11,066 bases of DNA from an uncultured Bacilli bacterium (GCA_947624315.1 CANQJU010000021.1:1-11066), one strand, 5' to 3'; shown: positions 1 through 5,866, numbered from the stretch's first letter. The notes: generated by a model not told the origin, from the letters alone. Made by a program: numbers and translations.

Positions 1-82
1 AAGTTTCTCCAAAGGCATCTTCTTCGCCTTTCATCACATCAGGAATATCATCTATTGTCATTTCTCTAATTAAATATCTCAT
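1..82 (-). CDS. rimI: Ribosomal protein S18-alanine N-acetyltransferase RimI, 5' part only
   Basis: Only the first 27 codons are present; the gene runs off the left edge of the window. The visible N-terminus contains IREMTIDDIPDVMKGEEDAF, which is the beta1-alpha1 start of a GNAT acetyltransferase of the RimI type. Family knowledge: RimI acetylates the N-terminal alanine of ribosomal protein S18, and in Firmicutes its gene normally sits directly after tsaE and tsaB, exactly as here. The ATG overlaps the TGA stop of tsaB as ATGA, and an AAAGG stretch about 8 bases upstream, inside tsaB, can serve as the ribosome binding site. Identity rests mainly on context plus the GNAT start; the acetyl-CoA binding motif lies outside the window. 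Confidence 0.8.
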   Translation of the reverse strand, partial: MRYLIREMTIDDIPDVMKGEEDAFGET

Positions 83-660
83 GAATTAGCCTTTCGCAAA
101 TAATTAGGAACTAAATTATGAATATCATTTACTTTATTAGTAGCCATTTTCATAATCATTTCGTTATCAAACAAAAAAGACTTTTCATTAACAACAGTTA
201 TATTGCTATCAAGGCTATTTAAAAATTCCTCTTCATTAACAAAACTGTCATCTTGTTTAATAGTAATTTTTCCATTAGCAACTTTTATTATTTTAGCATA
301 TAAATAATCCTTTTTAGCACTATTACATATAGCATAAATACCATTATTCTTTAAATAGCCACTACCTAAAATATCTAAACTATTGATAGTATATAGAGGG
401 ATTTTAGTTGTCCATGCAAAGATTTTACAAACAGTTACTCCAACTCTTAATCCGGTATATGACCCAGGTCCTATTCCACAAATTATTCTATCTAAGTCCA
501 TAACTTCCATTTTTAGTTCCTTTAACCCTTTTTCAATTAAAGGAATTAAATTTTCAGAATGATTATTTTTTCCTTCTAAAATAATTTCATATTTTTTTTC
601 ATCGTTGTTTAAATATAAATATAAATAATTAGATGAAGTATCTAAAATCATTGTTTTCAT
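79..660 (-). CDS. tsaB: tRNA N6-threonylcarbamoyladenosine (t6A) biosynthesis protein TsaB
   Basis: This is a 193-residue cytoplasmic protein of the ASKHA fold. TsaB (YeaZ) is the non-catalytic partner of TsaD in the complex that transfers threonylcarbamoyl to A37 of ANN-decoding tRNAs. Visible hallmarks are the N-terminal ILDTSS strand (residues 5-10), an HSE motif at 34-36 and the diagnostic GIGPGSYTGLRVG stretch around residues 62-74. It is somewhat shorter than the usual 220-240 residues, the C-terminal lobe being reduced, as is common in small low-G+C genomes. The start overlaps the tsaE stop as ATGA and is preceded by GAGGGTG about 9 bases upstream, so translation is probably coupled. 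It is the second gene of the tsaE-tsaB-rimI operon. Confidence 0.95.
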   Translation of the reverse strand: MKTMILDTSSNYLYLYLNNDEKKYEIILEGKNNHSENLIPLIEKGLKELKMEVMDLDRIICGIGPGSYTGLRVGVTVCKIFAWTTKIPLYTINSLDILGSGYLKNNGIYAICNSAKKDYLYAKIIKVANGKITIKQDDSFVNEEEFLNSLDSNITVVNEKSFLFDNEMIMKMATNKVNDIHNLVPNYLRKANS

Positions 661-1109
661 TGTAATGCACCCTCTATTACTTTATTGTATTCTTCATTAT
701 TTCCTTCTAAAGTTACTCTTCTATTACCATCTTCTAAATAATCAATAGTAATTAATAAATATTCTTTAGGTAAAATGCTATCAACTTGATGAGCCCATTC
801 AATAATGGTTACTCCTCCACTTTCAAAATACTCTTCCAAATATTCATCACCACTATCATTGTTTAAACGATAAACATCCATATGATATAGAGTTAAGCGT
901 CCTTGATGAATTTTTAAAATAGTAAATGTTGGACTATTGATGATTTCTTTAATATCTAATCCTTTAGCAATTCCTTTGGTTAATGTTGTTTTCCCTGCAC
1001 CTAAGTCTCCTTCTAACAAAATAACCATATTTGCTTTTAACTTTTTTCCTATTTTTTCTCCTAAGTCAATCATCTCATCAGGAGTTTTAATTATCAATTC
1101 TTCTTTCAT
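657..1109 (-). CDS. tsaE: tRNA t6A biosynthesis ATPase TsaE
   Basis: This 150-residue P-loop ATPase of the TsaE (YjeE/YdiB) family stimulates or resets the TsaD-TsaB complex in t6A synthesis. Sequence marks are the Walker A GDLGAGKTT at residues 34-42, the switch-like SPTFTILKIH at 59-68, HMDVYRL at 76-82 and the IIEWAHQV block at 102-109. Length is normal for the family. The start is an ATG with AGGTGA a few bases upstream. It is the first gene of its operon, just downstream of a well-formed promoter in the 53-base gap after the amidase gene, so the operon has its own transcription start although all upstream genes run the same way. Confidence 0.96.
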   Translation of the reverse strand: MKEELIIKTPDEMIDLGEKIGKKLKANMVILLEGDLGAGKTTLTKGIAKGLDIKEIINSPTFTILKIHQGRLTLYHMDVYRLNNDSGDEYLEEYFESGGVTIIEWAHQVDSILPKEYLLITIDYLEDGNRRVTLEGNNEEYNKVIEGALQ

Positions 1110-1131
1110 ATTAATTCACCTATGATTAATA

Positions 1132-1160
1132 ATTATACCACTTTTATTATTATTTGAAAA
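1132..1160 (-). promoter_or_regulatory. Sigma-A type promoter of tsaE-tsaB-rimI
   Basis: On the minus strand the -10 hexamer is a perfect TATAAT (1132-1137) preceded by TGG, making an extended -10. A TTTTCA -35-like hexamer (1155-1160) lies at the ideal 17-base spacing. The predicted start is about 7 bases further on, giving a very short leader before the tsaE ribosome binding site. The promoter sits just beyond the end of the amidase gene. Confidence 0.75.
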
Positions 1161-1162
1161 TA

Positions 1163-1825
1163 TTAATCTAAAGTTTTTAAATATTCTTCAACTCCTTCAA
1201 TAATCGCATTACTCATACTCAAAAGATAATTATGATCTTGTAAAAGACTAAGTTCTTCATTATTCGAAATAAAACCTATTTCCACTAAACAACCAACTTT
1301 TTGAATATTATCAGTCAAATATTTATCAGTAATAGATATAGCTTCTCTTTTCGTATTTTTCAAATTGTTTTTGATAGCATTTTGAATAGCAATAGCTAAG
1401 TTTTTATTACTTAAGTTATTGGAATTATAAAATGTTTGGGCTCCATGAACAGAGCTATCAGAAAACTCATTTGTATGAATTGATAAATACAACAAGCAAT
1501 TAGATGAATTAATCATTTCAACTCTTTTTTTCATATCATCACGTTTGCGATTTTTACTATTTAAACTTGCCAAGTCATAATCTCCATCTCTTGTTAATAA
1601 TACTTTATAACCTTTGTATTCTAATGATTCCTTTAAGATTTGTGATAAAAGCAAATTAATATTTTTTTCTTTAATTCCATTAGCGCTTGTTCCACTATCA
1701 ATTCCCCCATGTCCAGGATCTATATAAATAATTTTTTCTTCGATAGTCTTTTTAGCAACACTTGTAAATGCGGAAGTAAAAACAAATAAAAAGAAAAATA
1801 ATAAAATAACAAATATTTTTTTCAT
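1163..1825 (-). CDS. cwlD: N-acetylmuramoyl-L-alanine amidase, CwlD-like (Amidase_3)
   Basis: This is a 220-residue exported zinc amidase. Residues 1-24 form a Lys-Lys start, a long hydrophobic core and SVA, which is an uncleaved anchor or signal peptide. The Amidase_3 domain follows: YIDPGHGG at 34-41 (zinc ligand H39), the EKN block with E53 as second ligand, SIHTNE at 115-120 with H117 as third, and VEIGFISN at 181-188 with catalytic E182. The LTRDGDYDL, KKRVEMIN and GAQTFYNSN segments match CwlD, the Bacillus/Clostridium enzyme that cleaves peptide side chains from muramic acid so that muramic-delta-lactam forms in the spore cortex. Length (B. subtilis CwlD is about 237) also fits. The start has a strong AGGAGGA four bases upstream. 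It could instead be a vegetative cell-wall amidase, since Amidase_3 members are hard to separate; the CwlD call is inference from motif resemblance. No convincing promoter was seen. Confidence 0.82.
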   Translation of the reverse strand: MKKIFVILLFFFLFVFTSAFTSVAKKTIEEKIIYIDPGHGGIDSGTSANGIKEKNINLLLSQILKESLEYKGYKVLLTRDGDYDLASLNSKNRKRDDMKKRVEMINSSNCLLYLSIHTNEFSDSSVHGAQTFYNSNNLSNKNLAIAIQNAIKNNLKNTKREAISITDKYLTDNIQKVGCLVEIGFISNNEELSLLQDHNYLLSMSNAIIEGVEEYLKTLD

Positions 1826-1877
1826 ACATCCTCCTAAATAAATTTTATTTAAAAAGATGAAAAGAATTACAATTAAT

Positions 1878-1906
1878 AAAAAAAGTTAACTTAATAACAG
1901 TTAGCT
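1878..1906 (-). terminator. Weak terminator-like hairpin upstream of cwlD
   Basis: Read on the minus strand, AGCTAACT (1899-1906) can pair with AGTTAACT (1884-1891) around a 7-base loop, with one C-A mismatch, followed by seven T (1878-1884). It is AT-rich and imperfect, so termination may be weak. It lies between the larger hairpin at 1926-1973 and cwlD and could insulate cwlD from the islet upstream. Confidence 0.3.
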
Positions 1907-1925
1907 ATATAACAATACATCTAAT

Positions 1926-1973
1926 AAAAAAGATCGTTGGCTTTTTCACCGGGTATCCGGTGCGTCAACGGTC
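1926..1973 (-). terminator. Rho-independent terminator with nested stem
   Basis: On the minus strand the outer arms GACCGTTG (1966-1973) and CAACGATC (1932-1939) pair except for one C-A mismatch. Inside is a perfect 6-bp CACCGG/CCGGTG stem with a 4-base loop (1947-1962). Six T follow (1926-1931), as expected for an intrinsic terminator of leftward transcription. The outer stem pairs slightly better as plus-strand RNA, where the mismatch becomes G-U, but there is no T-run on that side. It would stop transcripts coming from the flavodoxin-like gene or from the decayed promoter at 2087-2115. Confidence 0.6.
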
Positions 1974-2047
1974 AAGCTTTTGATGTTCAATTTTCAGACT
2001 TGTTTAACAAGCACACTGGAATATCCGCACAAGTTCACAATACATGA
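1928..2047 (+). pseudogene. Possible C-terminal remnant of an AraC-type regulator
   Basis: A 39-codon open stretch without a start codon ends at a TGA (2045-2047). Its last residues, AFDVQFSDLFNKHTGISAQ, resemble the end of an AraC/XylS helix-turn-helix domain, where the family pattern is G-F-x(5)-F-S-x-x-F-K-K-x-T-G-x-(S/T)-P. Two residues appear to be missing between the first F and the FSDLF helix. Codons are richer in G+C (CCG, CGG, GTC) than in the surrounding genes. The same frame stays open after the stop into the direct repeat at 2063-2143. This is inference from a short match; chance resemblance is possible, and no full gene is present. Confidence 0.35.
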
Positions 2048-2062
2048 TTGCTAGCCCCATGT

Positions 2063-2143
2063 ATAGAAGTCAATTTAACATTTATTATGATAGCATTAAA
2101 ATGTGAAGAAATCAACCATACGTTAAGACGATTAATCAAATTA
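2063..2143. repeat. Direct repeat, left copy (partner at 2758-2838)
   Basis: This stretch aligns without gaps, at an offset of 695 bases, to 2758-2838. Over the core 2078-2143 versus 2773-2838 I count 54 of 66 identical bases, including a 13-base exact block (cattaaaatgtga) and an 8-base block (gaaatcaa). The two copies flank the flavodoxin-like gene. Beyond about 2143 both copies still share a rough AAAAA-(A)GCGC-type T-run and stem end, so the original unit probably included a terminator 3' arm. Confidence 0.85.
2087..2115 (-). promoter_or_regulatory. Decayed duplicate of the flavodoxin-like gene promoter
   Basis: Within the left repeat copy the minus strand has TTGATT (2110-2115), a 17-base spacer and TATCAT (2087-2092). 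These align exactly with the TTGATT and TATAAT of the promoter at 2782-2810. The -10 has one departure from consensus, and the inverted repeats next to the other copy are not kept here. No gene starts directly downstream; the next signal is the terminator at 1926-1973. Confidence 0.45.
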
Positions 2144-2200
2144 TTCTCAAGTCTATGTCGGAGAAAAAGCGCTCTGATATATTCCCCAACAAGCCTATTT

Positions 2201-2728
2201 TTATCGCATAAACTCTTGTAATGCCATTTTAACTGGCTCAATATCTATTACGCTATCCTTCATTGTTTGCTGATACAAGTGTCGTTCAATTCCCAGAACA
2301 TGATTTGTATAAGGAGTCCCCTCAAACCATTTTTCAAAACACCTTATGAAATCAGGTGATTCTTTCTTGCTTCCATAGACGCCGATGATAAAAAGTCTTT
2401 TTGCAAAGGATATATATTCATTTTCATGGTGCATGAAAAAGTCTTGGCTTCTTTCGTTAAAGCCAAAATATAGGGAGGAAGGATTTCCGCAATACATCGG
2501 TACAAGCAAAATTACTTTTTCATAGCTTTCAAAACTGCTATAAAGGCTATAGACATCATCATCTCGATATCTGCATTGTGTTTTGAAACACTCATAACCG
2601 CAATTACTGCATCCATGTGTGTTTAAATCCATATAATAAATCACCTTGTCATGCGGTGTTTTTATAAAATCAATAATTTGAGCGCAATTACCAGTTTTTC
2701 TTGCTGAAAAAGAAACGAATAATCTCAT
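2201..2728 (-). CDS. Flavodoxin-like NAD(P)H-dependent FMN oxidoreductase
   Basis: This 175-residue cytoplasmic protein has the flavodoxin/FMN_red fold. The FMN phosphate-binding loop is SFSARKTGNCAQI (residues 6-18), equivalent to the usual GSPRKxGNT. A cysteine cluster, C40-x2-C43-x3-C47-x4-C52, occupies the position where many family members have a Cys-rich loop. VPMYCGNPSS (77-86) corresponds to the family's P-x-Y-x-G-x-x-(P/S) flavin-contact strand. The substrate is unknown; relatives reduce quinones, azo compounds or iron, or act as electron carriers. The start ATG has GAGGT 6 bases upstream. Base composition is clearly less AT-rich than its neighbours (about 38% G+C in one 60-base sample versus about 23% in a sample of pgi). 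It stands alone between two direct repeats with its own promoter, which suggests horizontal acquisition. Confidence 0.8.
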   Translation of the reverse strand: MRLFVSFSARKTGNCAQIIDFIKTPHDKVIYYMDLNTHGCSNCGYECFKTQCRYRDDDVYSLYSSFESYEKVILLVPMYCGNPSSLYFGFNERSQDFFMHHENEYISFAKRLFIIGVYGSKKESPDFIRCFEKWFEGTPYTNHVLGIERHLYQQTMKDSVIDIEPVKMALQEFMR

Positions 2729-2751
2729 TTTATACCTCGTTAAACATCAAT

Positions 2752-2776
2752 TGTCGAATAGATGTCCACTCGACAT
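2752..2776. promoter_or_regulatory. Operator-like inverted repeats at the transcription start
   Basis: TGTCGA (2752-2757) and TCGACA (2770-2775) form a 6-bp inverted repeat with a 12-base centre. An overlapping smaller one is ATGTC-N5-GACAT (2762-2776). They lie just downstream of the -10 box, where a repressor would block transcription or where the 5' end of the mRNA could fold. The regulator is unknown; none is encoded intact nearby. Confidence 0.4.
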
Positions 2777-2838
2777 TTAGCATTATACCATTAAAATGTG
2801 ATGAAATCAATCATACATTAAGATGGTTAGTCGAATTT
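2758..2838. repeat. Direct repeat, right copy (partner at 2063-2143)
   Basis: This is the partner of the left copy (54 of 66 identical bases in the core). It contains the functional-looking promoter of the flavodoxin-like gene. Translated in one plus-strand frame the two copies give similar peptides, TFSIIPLKCDEINHTLRW here and TFIMIALKCEEINHTLRR in the left copy. Differences fall mostly at third or first codon positions, as in once-coding DNA. Confidence 0.85.
2782..2810 (-). promoter_or_regulatory. Promoter of the flavodoxin-like gene
   Basis: The minus strand reads TTGATT (2805-2810), 17 bases, then TATAAT (2782-2787) with TGG directly before the -10. The predicted start is near 2775, giving a leader of about 47 bases before the ATG at 2728. 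It lies directly after the terminator of the preceding operon, so the gene is an independent unit. Confidence 0.75.
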
Positions 2839-2863
2839 TTCAAATCTTCATCCAATCTCAAAT

Positions 2864-2900
2864 AAAAAACGCCCTAATGATTTTGTCATCAATCAGAGCG
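2864..2900 (-). terminator. Terminator after the flavin reductase gene
   Basis: On the minus strand the arms 2888-2900 (CGCTCTGATTGAT) and 2870-2881 (ATCATTAGGGCG) pair over about 11 positions, with one G-U pair, one bulge and one mismatch, around a 6-base loop. Six T follow (2864-2869). It ends the long operon that begins at 7385. Confidence 0.8.
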
Positions 2901-2955
2901 CCCATACCTACTTTTTTATTAATAGTTCCATAAAGGAGGATAACTTTTGTAAATC

Positions 2956-3522
2956 TTATTTTAGTTTTTTGCCATCAGAAAAAGCATTACCAACTTTTTC
3001 ACCAATTGTATAATAACCAGCTTTAAAAGTATCAAATAAAATAGCATTAATCTTAGTTGGTTCTATTTCACCTTTTTCATCTAGGACCTTATCAAGAGCA
3101 GAAACATTAACAATTTCCCCAATAACTCCACATCCATATTCTCCTTGTTGATACTCAATAAATTTGCATTCCATAGTTACTGGAAATTCATCAATGATTG
3201 GAGCATCAACAAATTCTGATTTTACAGCTGTTAATCCCGTTTTCGCAAATTTATCACTAGTATTATTTCCAGAAGCGATTCCTAAATAATCCGCTTCAAC
3301 AACATGAGCGCTATCAGCAATACCAACAGTAAAAGCTTTTTTCTTTAAAATGTTTTTAACTGTTTTATGACTTGCTGAAAGATTAAGAACAACGATATTG
3401 CTTTCTACCATCATTCCCCAAGCTGCATTCATAACGTTTACTATTCCATTTTCATCATATGTAGCCACCATTAAAACTGGCATTGGAAAAATAGCTGATT
3501 TAACACCTAAATTTTTACGCAT
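2956..3522 (-). CDS. Flavin reductase family protein (DIM6/NTAB, FMN-binding split barrel)
   Basis: This 188-residue cytoplasmic flavoprotein of the flavin reductase-like family uses NAD(P)H to reduce flavin or acts as a flavin-dependent oxidoreductase. Features are the N-terminal PMPVLMVATYDENG strand (residues 13-26), the SHKTVKNI flavin-phosphate motif (51-58), the ADYLGIASGNNTSDKF block (77-92), and the C-terminal YYTIGEKVGNAFSDGK (170-185) typical of the DIM6/NTAB branch. Length is normal. ATG is preceded by GAGGAA 7 bases upstream. It follows the lipoprotein gene by 44 bases with no terminator between, so it is likely the last gene of the pgi operon, closed by the hairpin at 2864-2900. 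The exact substrate cannot be read from the sequence. Confidence 0.88.
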   Translation of the reverse strand: MRKNLGVKSAIFPMPVLMVATYDENGIVNVMNAAWGMMVESNIVVLNLSASHKTVKNILKKKAFTVGIADSAHVVEADYLGIASGNNTSDKFAKTGLTAVKSEFVDAPIIDEFPVTMECKFIEYQQGEYGCGVIGEIVNVSALDKVLDEKGEIEPTKINAILFDTFKAGYYTIGEKVGNAFSDGKKLK

Positions 3523-3566
3523 TTTTATTCCTCACTTTCAATTTTATTTATCATATATTAATATAA

Positions 3567-4181
3567 TTATTTATTGAACATCTTAACATATATTTGTTTT
3601 AATTGTTCTTTTTCTTCTTCTGTCATTCCTTTTAAAAAGCCTGTCGTTCCATCTTCATTAGTGTAACTTAAGGTTGCAAGATGATGATCAATGATTTTAC
3701 CATTTTCAATAACGAAAATATCAGGGACTTTAATTACATCACCAAAATCAGGAATTTGCTTAACGATAAATTCTTTAAGCCATTTATATTCAGCAGTATC
3801 ATTTTTTCTTATTTCAAAAATATCCAAATATAATATCTTTTGAACATTACATTCTTTAGCAGCTTCGTTTAATATAGGTAAGGCAGCAGCACAATAAGGG
3901 CATTGATATAATTCTGGTTTATAACCAAAATATATTACAACTCTTTCTTTACCTTCCATTTCTTTTTTCACTTCATTAAATGAACTTTTATAAAAAACAT
4001 GGTCTTCTAACATTTTATTAAATTCTTCAATATCAAACCAATCCCAGCCAATAGCTTCGGTTCTTTCTTTAGTATAATAACTATAATCTTCAAAAAACTC
4101 TTCTTGGGGATCTTTTTTATTGTTACATCCGACTAATAAAATAAATATCATTACTAAAGTTATGGCAATAATTTTTTTCAT
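3567..4181 (-). CDS. Thioredoxin-fold lipoprotein with CPYC motif
   Basis: This 204-residue secreted lipoprotein starts with a Lys-Lys n-region, a hydrophobic core and the lipobox LVGC (residues 16-19), so C19 should be lipidated and anchor it outside the membrane. A charged linker to about residue 75 leads into a thioredoxin-like domain: beta strand VVIYFGYKPE (81-90), the redox motif CPYC (94-97), strand KILYLDIFE (115-123) and a probable cis-proline in KVPDIFVIENG (P153). Family knowledge: such extracytoplasmic thioredoxin-like proteins make, reduce or shuffle disulfides, or protect against oxidative stress. The partner is unknown, and no CcdA or DsbB-like protein is encoded here. It has a strong AGGAGG site 6 bases before ATG and lies 33 bases after pgi, so it is in the same operon. 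Confidence 0.82.
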   Translation of the reverse strand: MKKIIAITLVMIFILLVGCNNKKDPQEEFFEDYSYYTKERTEAIGWDWFDIEEFNKMLEDHVFYKSSFNEVKKEMEGKERVVIYFGYKPELYQCPYCAAALPILNEAAKECNVQKILYLDIFEIRKNDTAEYKWLKEFIVKQIPDFGDVIKVPDIFVIENGKIIDHHLATLSYTNEDGTTGFLKGMTEEEKEQLKQIYVKMFNK

Positions 4182-4214
4182 TTTAGCCTCCTATATTTAT
4201 AACAAATATAATTT

Positions 4215-5495
4215 TTATTTTTTCAATAATTCAAACATCTTATTTTTATAAGCTTCAACACCTTGTTGATCAAAAGGATTGACATCAAGTAAGTATCCAC
4301 TTATTCCACAAGCGAACATAAAAAAGTAAGCCATATAACCAAATGAATATTCAGATACATCATCAATAGTTAAACAAATATTAGGAACCATACCTTCACT
4401 ATGAGCAATAATTGTTCCTTTCATGGCCTGTTTATTAACAAAATCTAAACTCTTGCCGTTTAAATAATTTAATCCATCTAAATTATCCAAAGTATTCTTT
4501 ATTGTTAAATCATTAGAAGGGTGAACAATATTAACAATTGTTTCCATAATGTTTCTTCTTCCATCTTGAACATATTGTCCTAAAGAATGTAAATCAGTTG
4601 AATAAATCACTGATGATGGGAAAATACCTTGATGTTCTTTTCCTTCACTTTCGCCATATAATTGTTTCCACCATTCTCCAAAATTACGCATTTTGGGTTC
4701 ATAGAAACCAAGTATTTCAATATTTATATTTTTTTTATATAAAAGATTACGAATTGCTGCATATAGCATAGCTTCATTTTCTAAAAAGTCATCTTGAGAA
4801 AAATGATTATAAGCATCACGACTTCCCTTAATCATCATTTCAATATCATAGTTTTTAAAAGCAAATGGTAAAAGCCCAACAGCTGTTAAAACAGAATATC
4901 TACCACCGATGCCACTAGGAATAAAGAACTCTTCGTATTTTTCATTTAAAGCCATAGTATGCAATGCACTATTGGCATTTGATGTTATTGCAACAATTCT
5001 TTTATTATAATCTTGAGGATATTTTTCTTTTAGAAGTTCTTTTAAAAAGCGAAAAGAAATCGCTGTTTCCGTTGTTTTTCCCGATTTAGAAATAACAACT
5101 AAAGAAAAATCTTTATCCTTCAAAAACTCTAACAATTGATAATTTTCTGTAGATGAAAAACTATTACCTGAGAAAATAACTTTATATTCATCTATTCTAT
5201 AATAATCCTTTAACATATCAATTCCGGCTTTAGCTCCTAAATAAGAGCCACCTATTCCACAAACAACTAAATATTGGCCCAAATTTTGTAAACGATGAGC
5301 ACACGCATTTATCTTGGCAATTTCATCGTTAGTTATTTCTTGTGGCCACTTCACCCAATCAACAAAATCATTTCCTTTTCCTGTCTTCTTTAAAAGTTTT
5401 TCTCTACATTGATTACTAACTTCTTCTAAACTTTTAATTTCTTCTAAAGAAACAAATGGAAGTACATAATGATAATCTAAAGTCAATTTGGTCAT
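4215..5495 (-). CDS. pgi: Glucose-6-phosphate isomerase
   Basis: This 426-residue cytosolic enzyme interconverts glucose-6-phosphate and fructose-6-phosphate. Visible motifs are CGIGGSYLGAKA (79-90), the sugar-phosphate loop VISKSGKTTET (134-144), GIGGRYSVLTAVGLLP (195-210) with R199, the catalytic glutamate region YGESEGKEHQG (280-290), LHSLGQYVQDGRR (302-314) with catalytic H303, and NPFDQQGVEAYKNKM (406-420) with catalytic K417. It is slightly shorter than the usual Firmicutes 450 residues but all active-site blocks are present. The start overlaps the stop of the S1-domain gene as ATGA, with AAGGAG 9 bases upstream. The same S1-protein and pgi neighbourhood is found in B. subtilis (yugI region), which supports both calls. 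Confidence 0.97.
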   Translation of the reverse strand: MTKLTLDYHYVLPFVSLEEIKSLEEVSNQCREKLLKKTGKGNDFVDWVKWPQEITNDEIAKINACAHRLQNLGQYLVVCGIGGSYLGAKAGIDMLKDYYRIDEYKVIFSGNSFSSTENYQLLEFLKDKDFSLVVISKSGKTTETAISFRFLKELLKEKYPQDYNKRIVAITSNANSALHTMALNEKYEEFFIPSGIGGRYSVLTAVGLLPFAFKNYDIEMMIKGSRDAYNHFSQDDFLENEAMLYAAIRNLLYKKNINIEILGFYEPKMRNFGEWWKQLYGESEGKEHQGIFPSSVIYSTDLHSLGQYVQDGRRNIMETIVNIVHPSNDLTIKNTLDNLDGLNYLNGKSLDFVNKQAMKGTIIAHSEGMVPNICLTIDDVSEYSFGYMAYFFMFACGISGYLLDVNPFDQQGVEAYKNKMFELLKK

Positions 5496-5830
5496 TGCTT
5501 TTCTCCTTCTAGTTGTTCTTGAATAAATAATGGTAAAGCCTTCTTCAAAGTGGCAAAACCAATTCGATATTTAGGGATTTCTCCTTTAACTCCTCTATTT
5601 TTATTTAAGGTTTTATAACTCAAACGAAGTCTTTTATTTTTCTCATCAACTTCGATAACTTTCAATTTAACTTGTTGACCGACATTAACAAAATCATGTA
5701 TATCGCGAACAAAATTATCAGAAAATTCAGATATATGAATTAATCCATCATAATCACCAACGGAAACAAAAGCTCCATAACCTAAAATATTTGTAATTTT
5801 GCCATAAACAATTTCGCCTTTTTTTACCAT
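5492..5830 (-). CDS. S1-domain RNA-binding protein, YugI/CvfD (GSP13) type
   Basis: This small cytoplasmic protein consists of one S1/OB-fold domain (about residues 4-72: GEIVYGKITNILGYGAFVSV, then the DGLIHISEFS motif and GQQVKLKVIEVD) plus a basic C-terminal tail. The family binds RNA or ribosomes; B. subtilis YugI is general stress protein 13 and the staphylococcal/listerial CvfD proteins are post-transcriptional regulators. I choose the ATG at 5830 (112 residues): it has GAGGT 7 bases upstream, whereas extending to 5866 needs a TTG with no ribosome binding site. It follows the radical SAM gene by 36 bases and overlaps pgi by four bases. Which mRNAs it acts on cannot be told here. Confidence 0.88.
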   Translation of the reverse strand: MVKKGEIVYGKITNILGYGAFVSVGDYDGLIHISEFSDNFVRDIHDFVNVGQQVKLKVIEVDEKNKRLRLSYKTLNKNRGVKGEIPKYRIGFATLKKALPLFIQEQLEGEKQ

Positions 5831-5866
5831 CTTTATAACCTCATCATAATTATTTTTAATTAACAA

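Noticed and set aside
937..1125. Plus-strand open frame opposite tsaE
   Set aside because: It is antisense to the Walker A region of tsaE, with no supporting start signals.
2035..2241. A 68-codon minus-strand open frame running from inside the flavodoxin-like gene through the left repeat
   Set aside because: It starts inside another gene in a different frame, has no ribosome binding site, matches nothing I know, and the matching region of the right repeat copy is broken by stops in this frame.
2063..2838. Insertion sequence or integron-like cassette
   Set aside because: The repeats are direct, diverged and promoter-bearing; there is no transposase, no terminal inverted repeat and no clear target-site duplication.
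2063..2838. CRISPR array
   Set aside because: Only two long, diverged repeats 695 bases apart, with a gene between them.
3523..3566. Separate promoter for the flavin reductase gene
   Set aside because: A TATGAT-like -10 (3550-3555) is present but the -35 (TTCAAT) matches poorly and the gene is readily explained by read-through from the operon.
5831..5866. N-terminal extension of the S1-domain protein to 5866
   Set aside because: It needs a TTG start without a ribosome binding site, while the ATG at 5830 has GAGGT at good spacing and begins right at the S1 domain.
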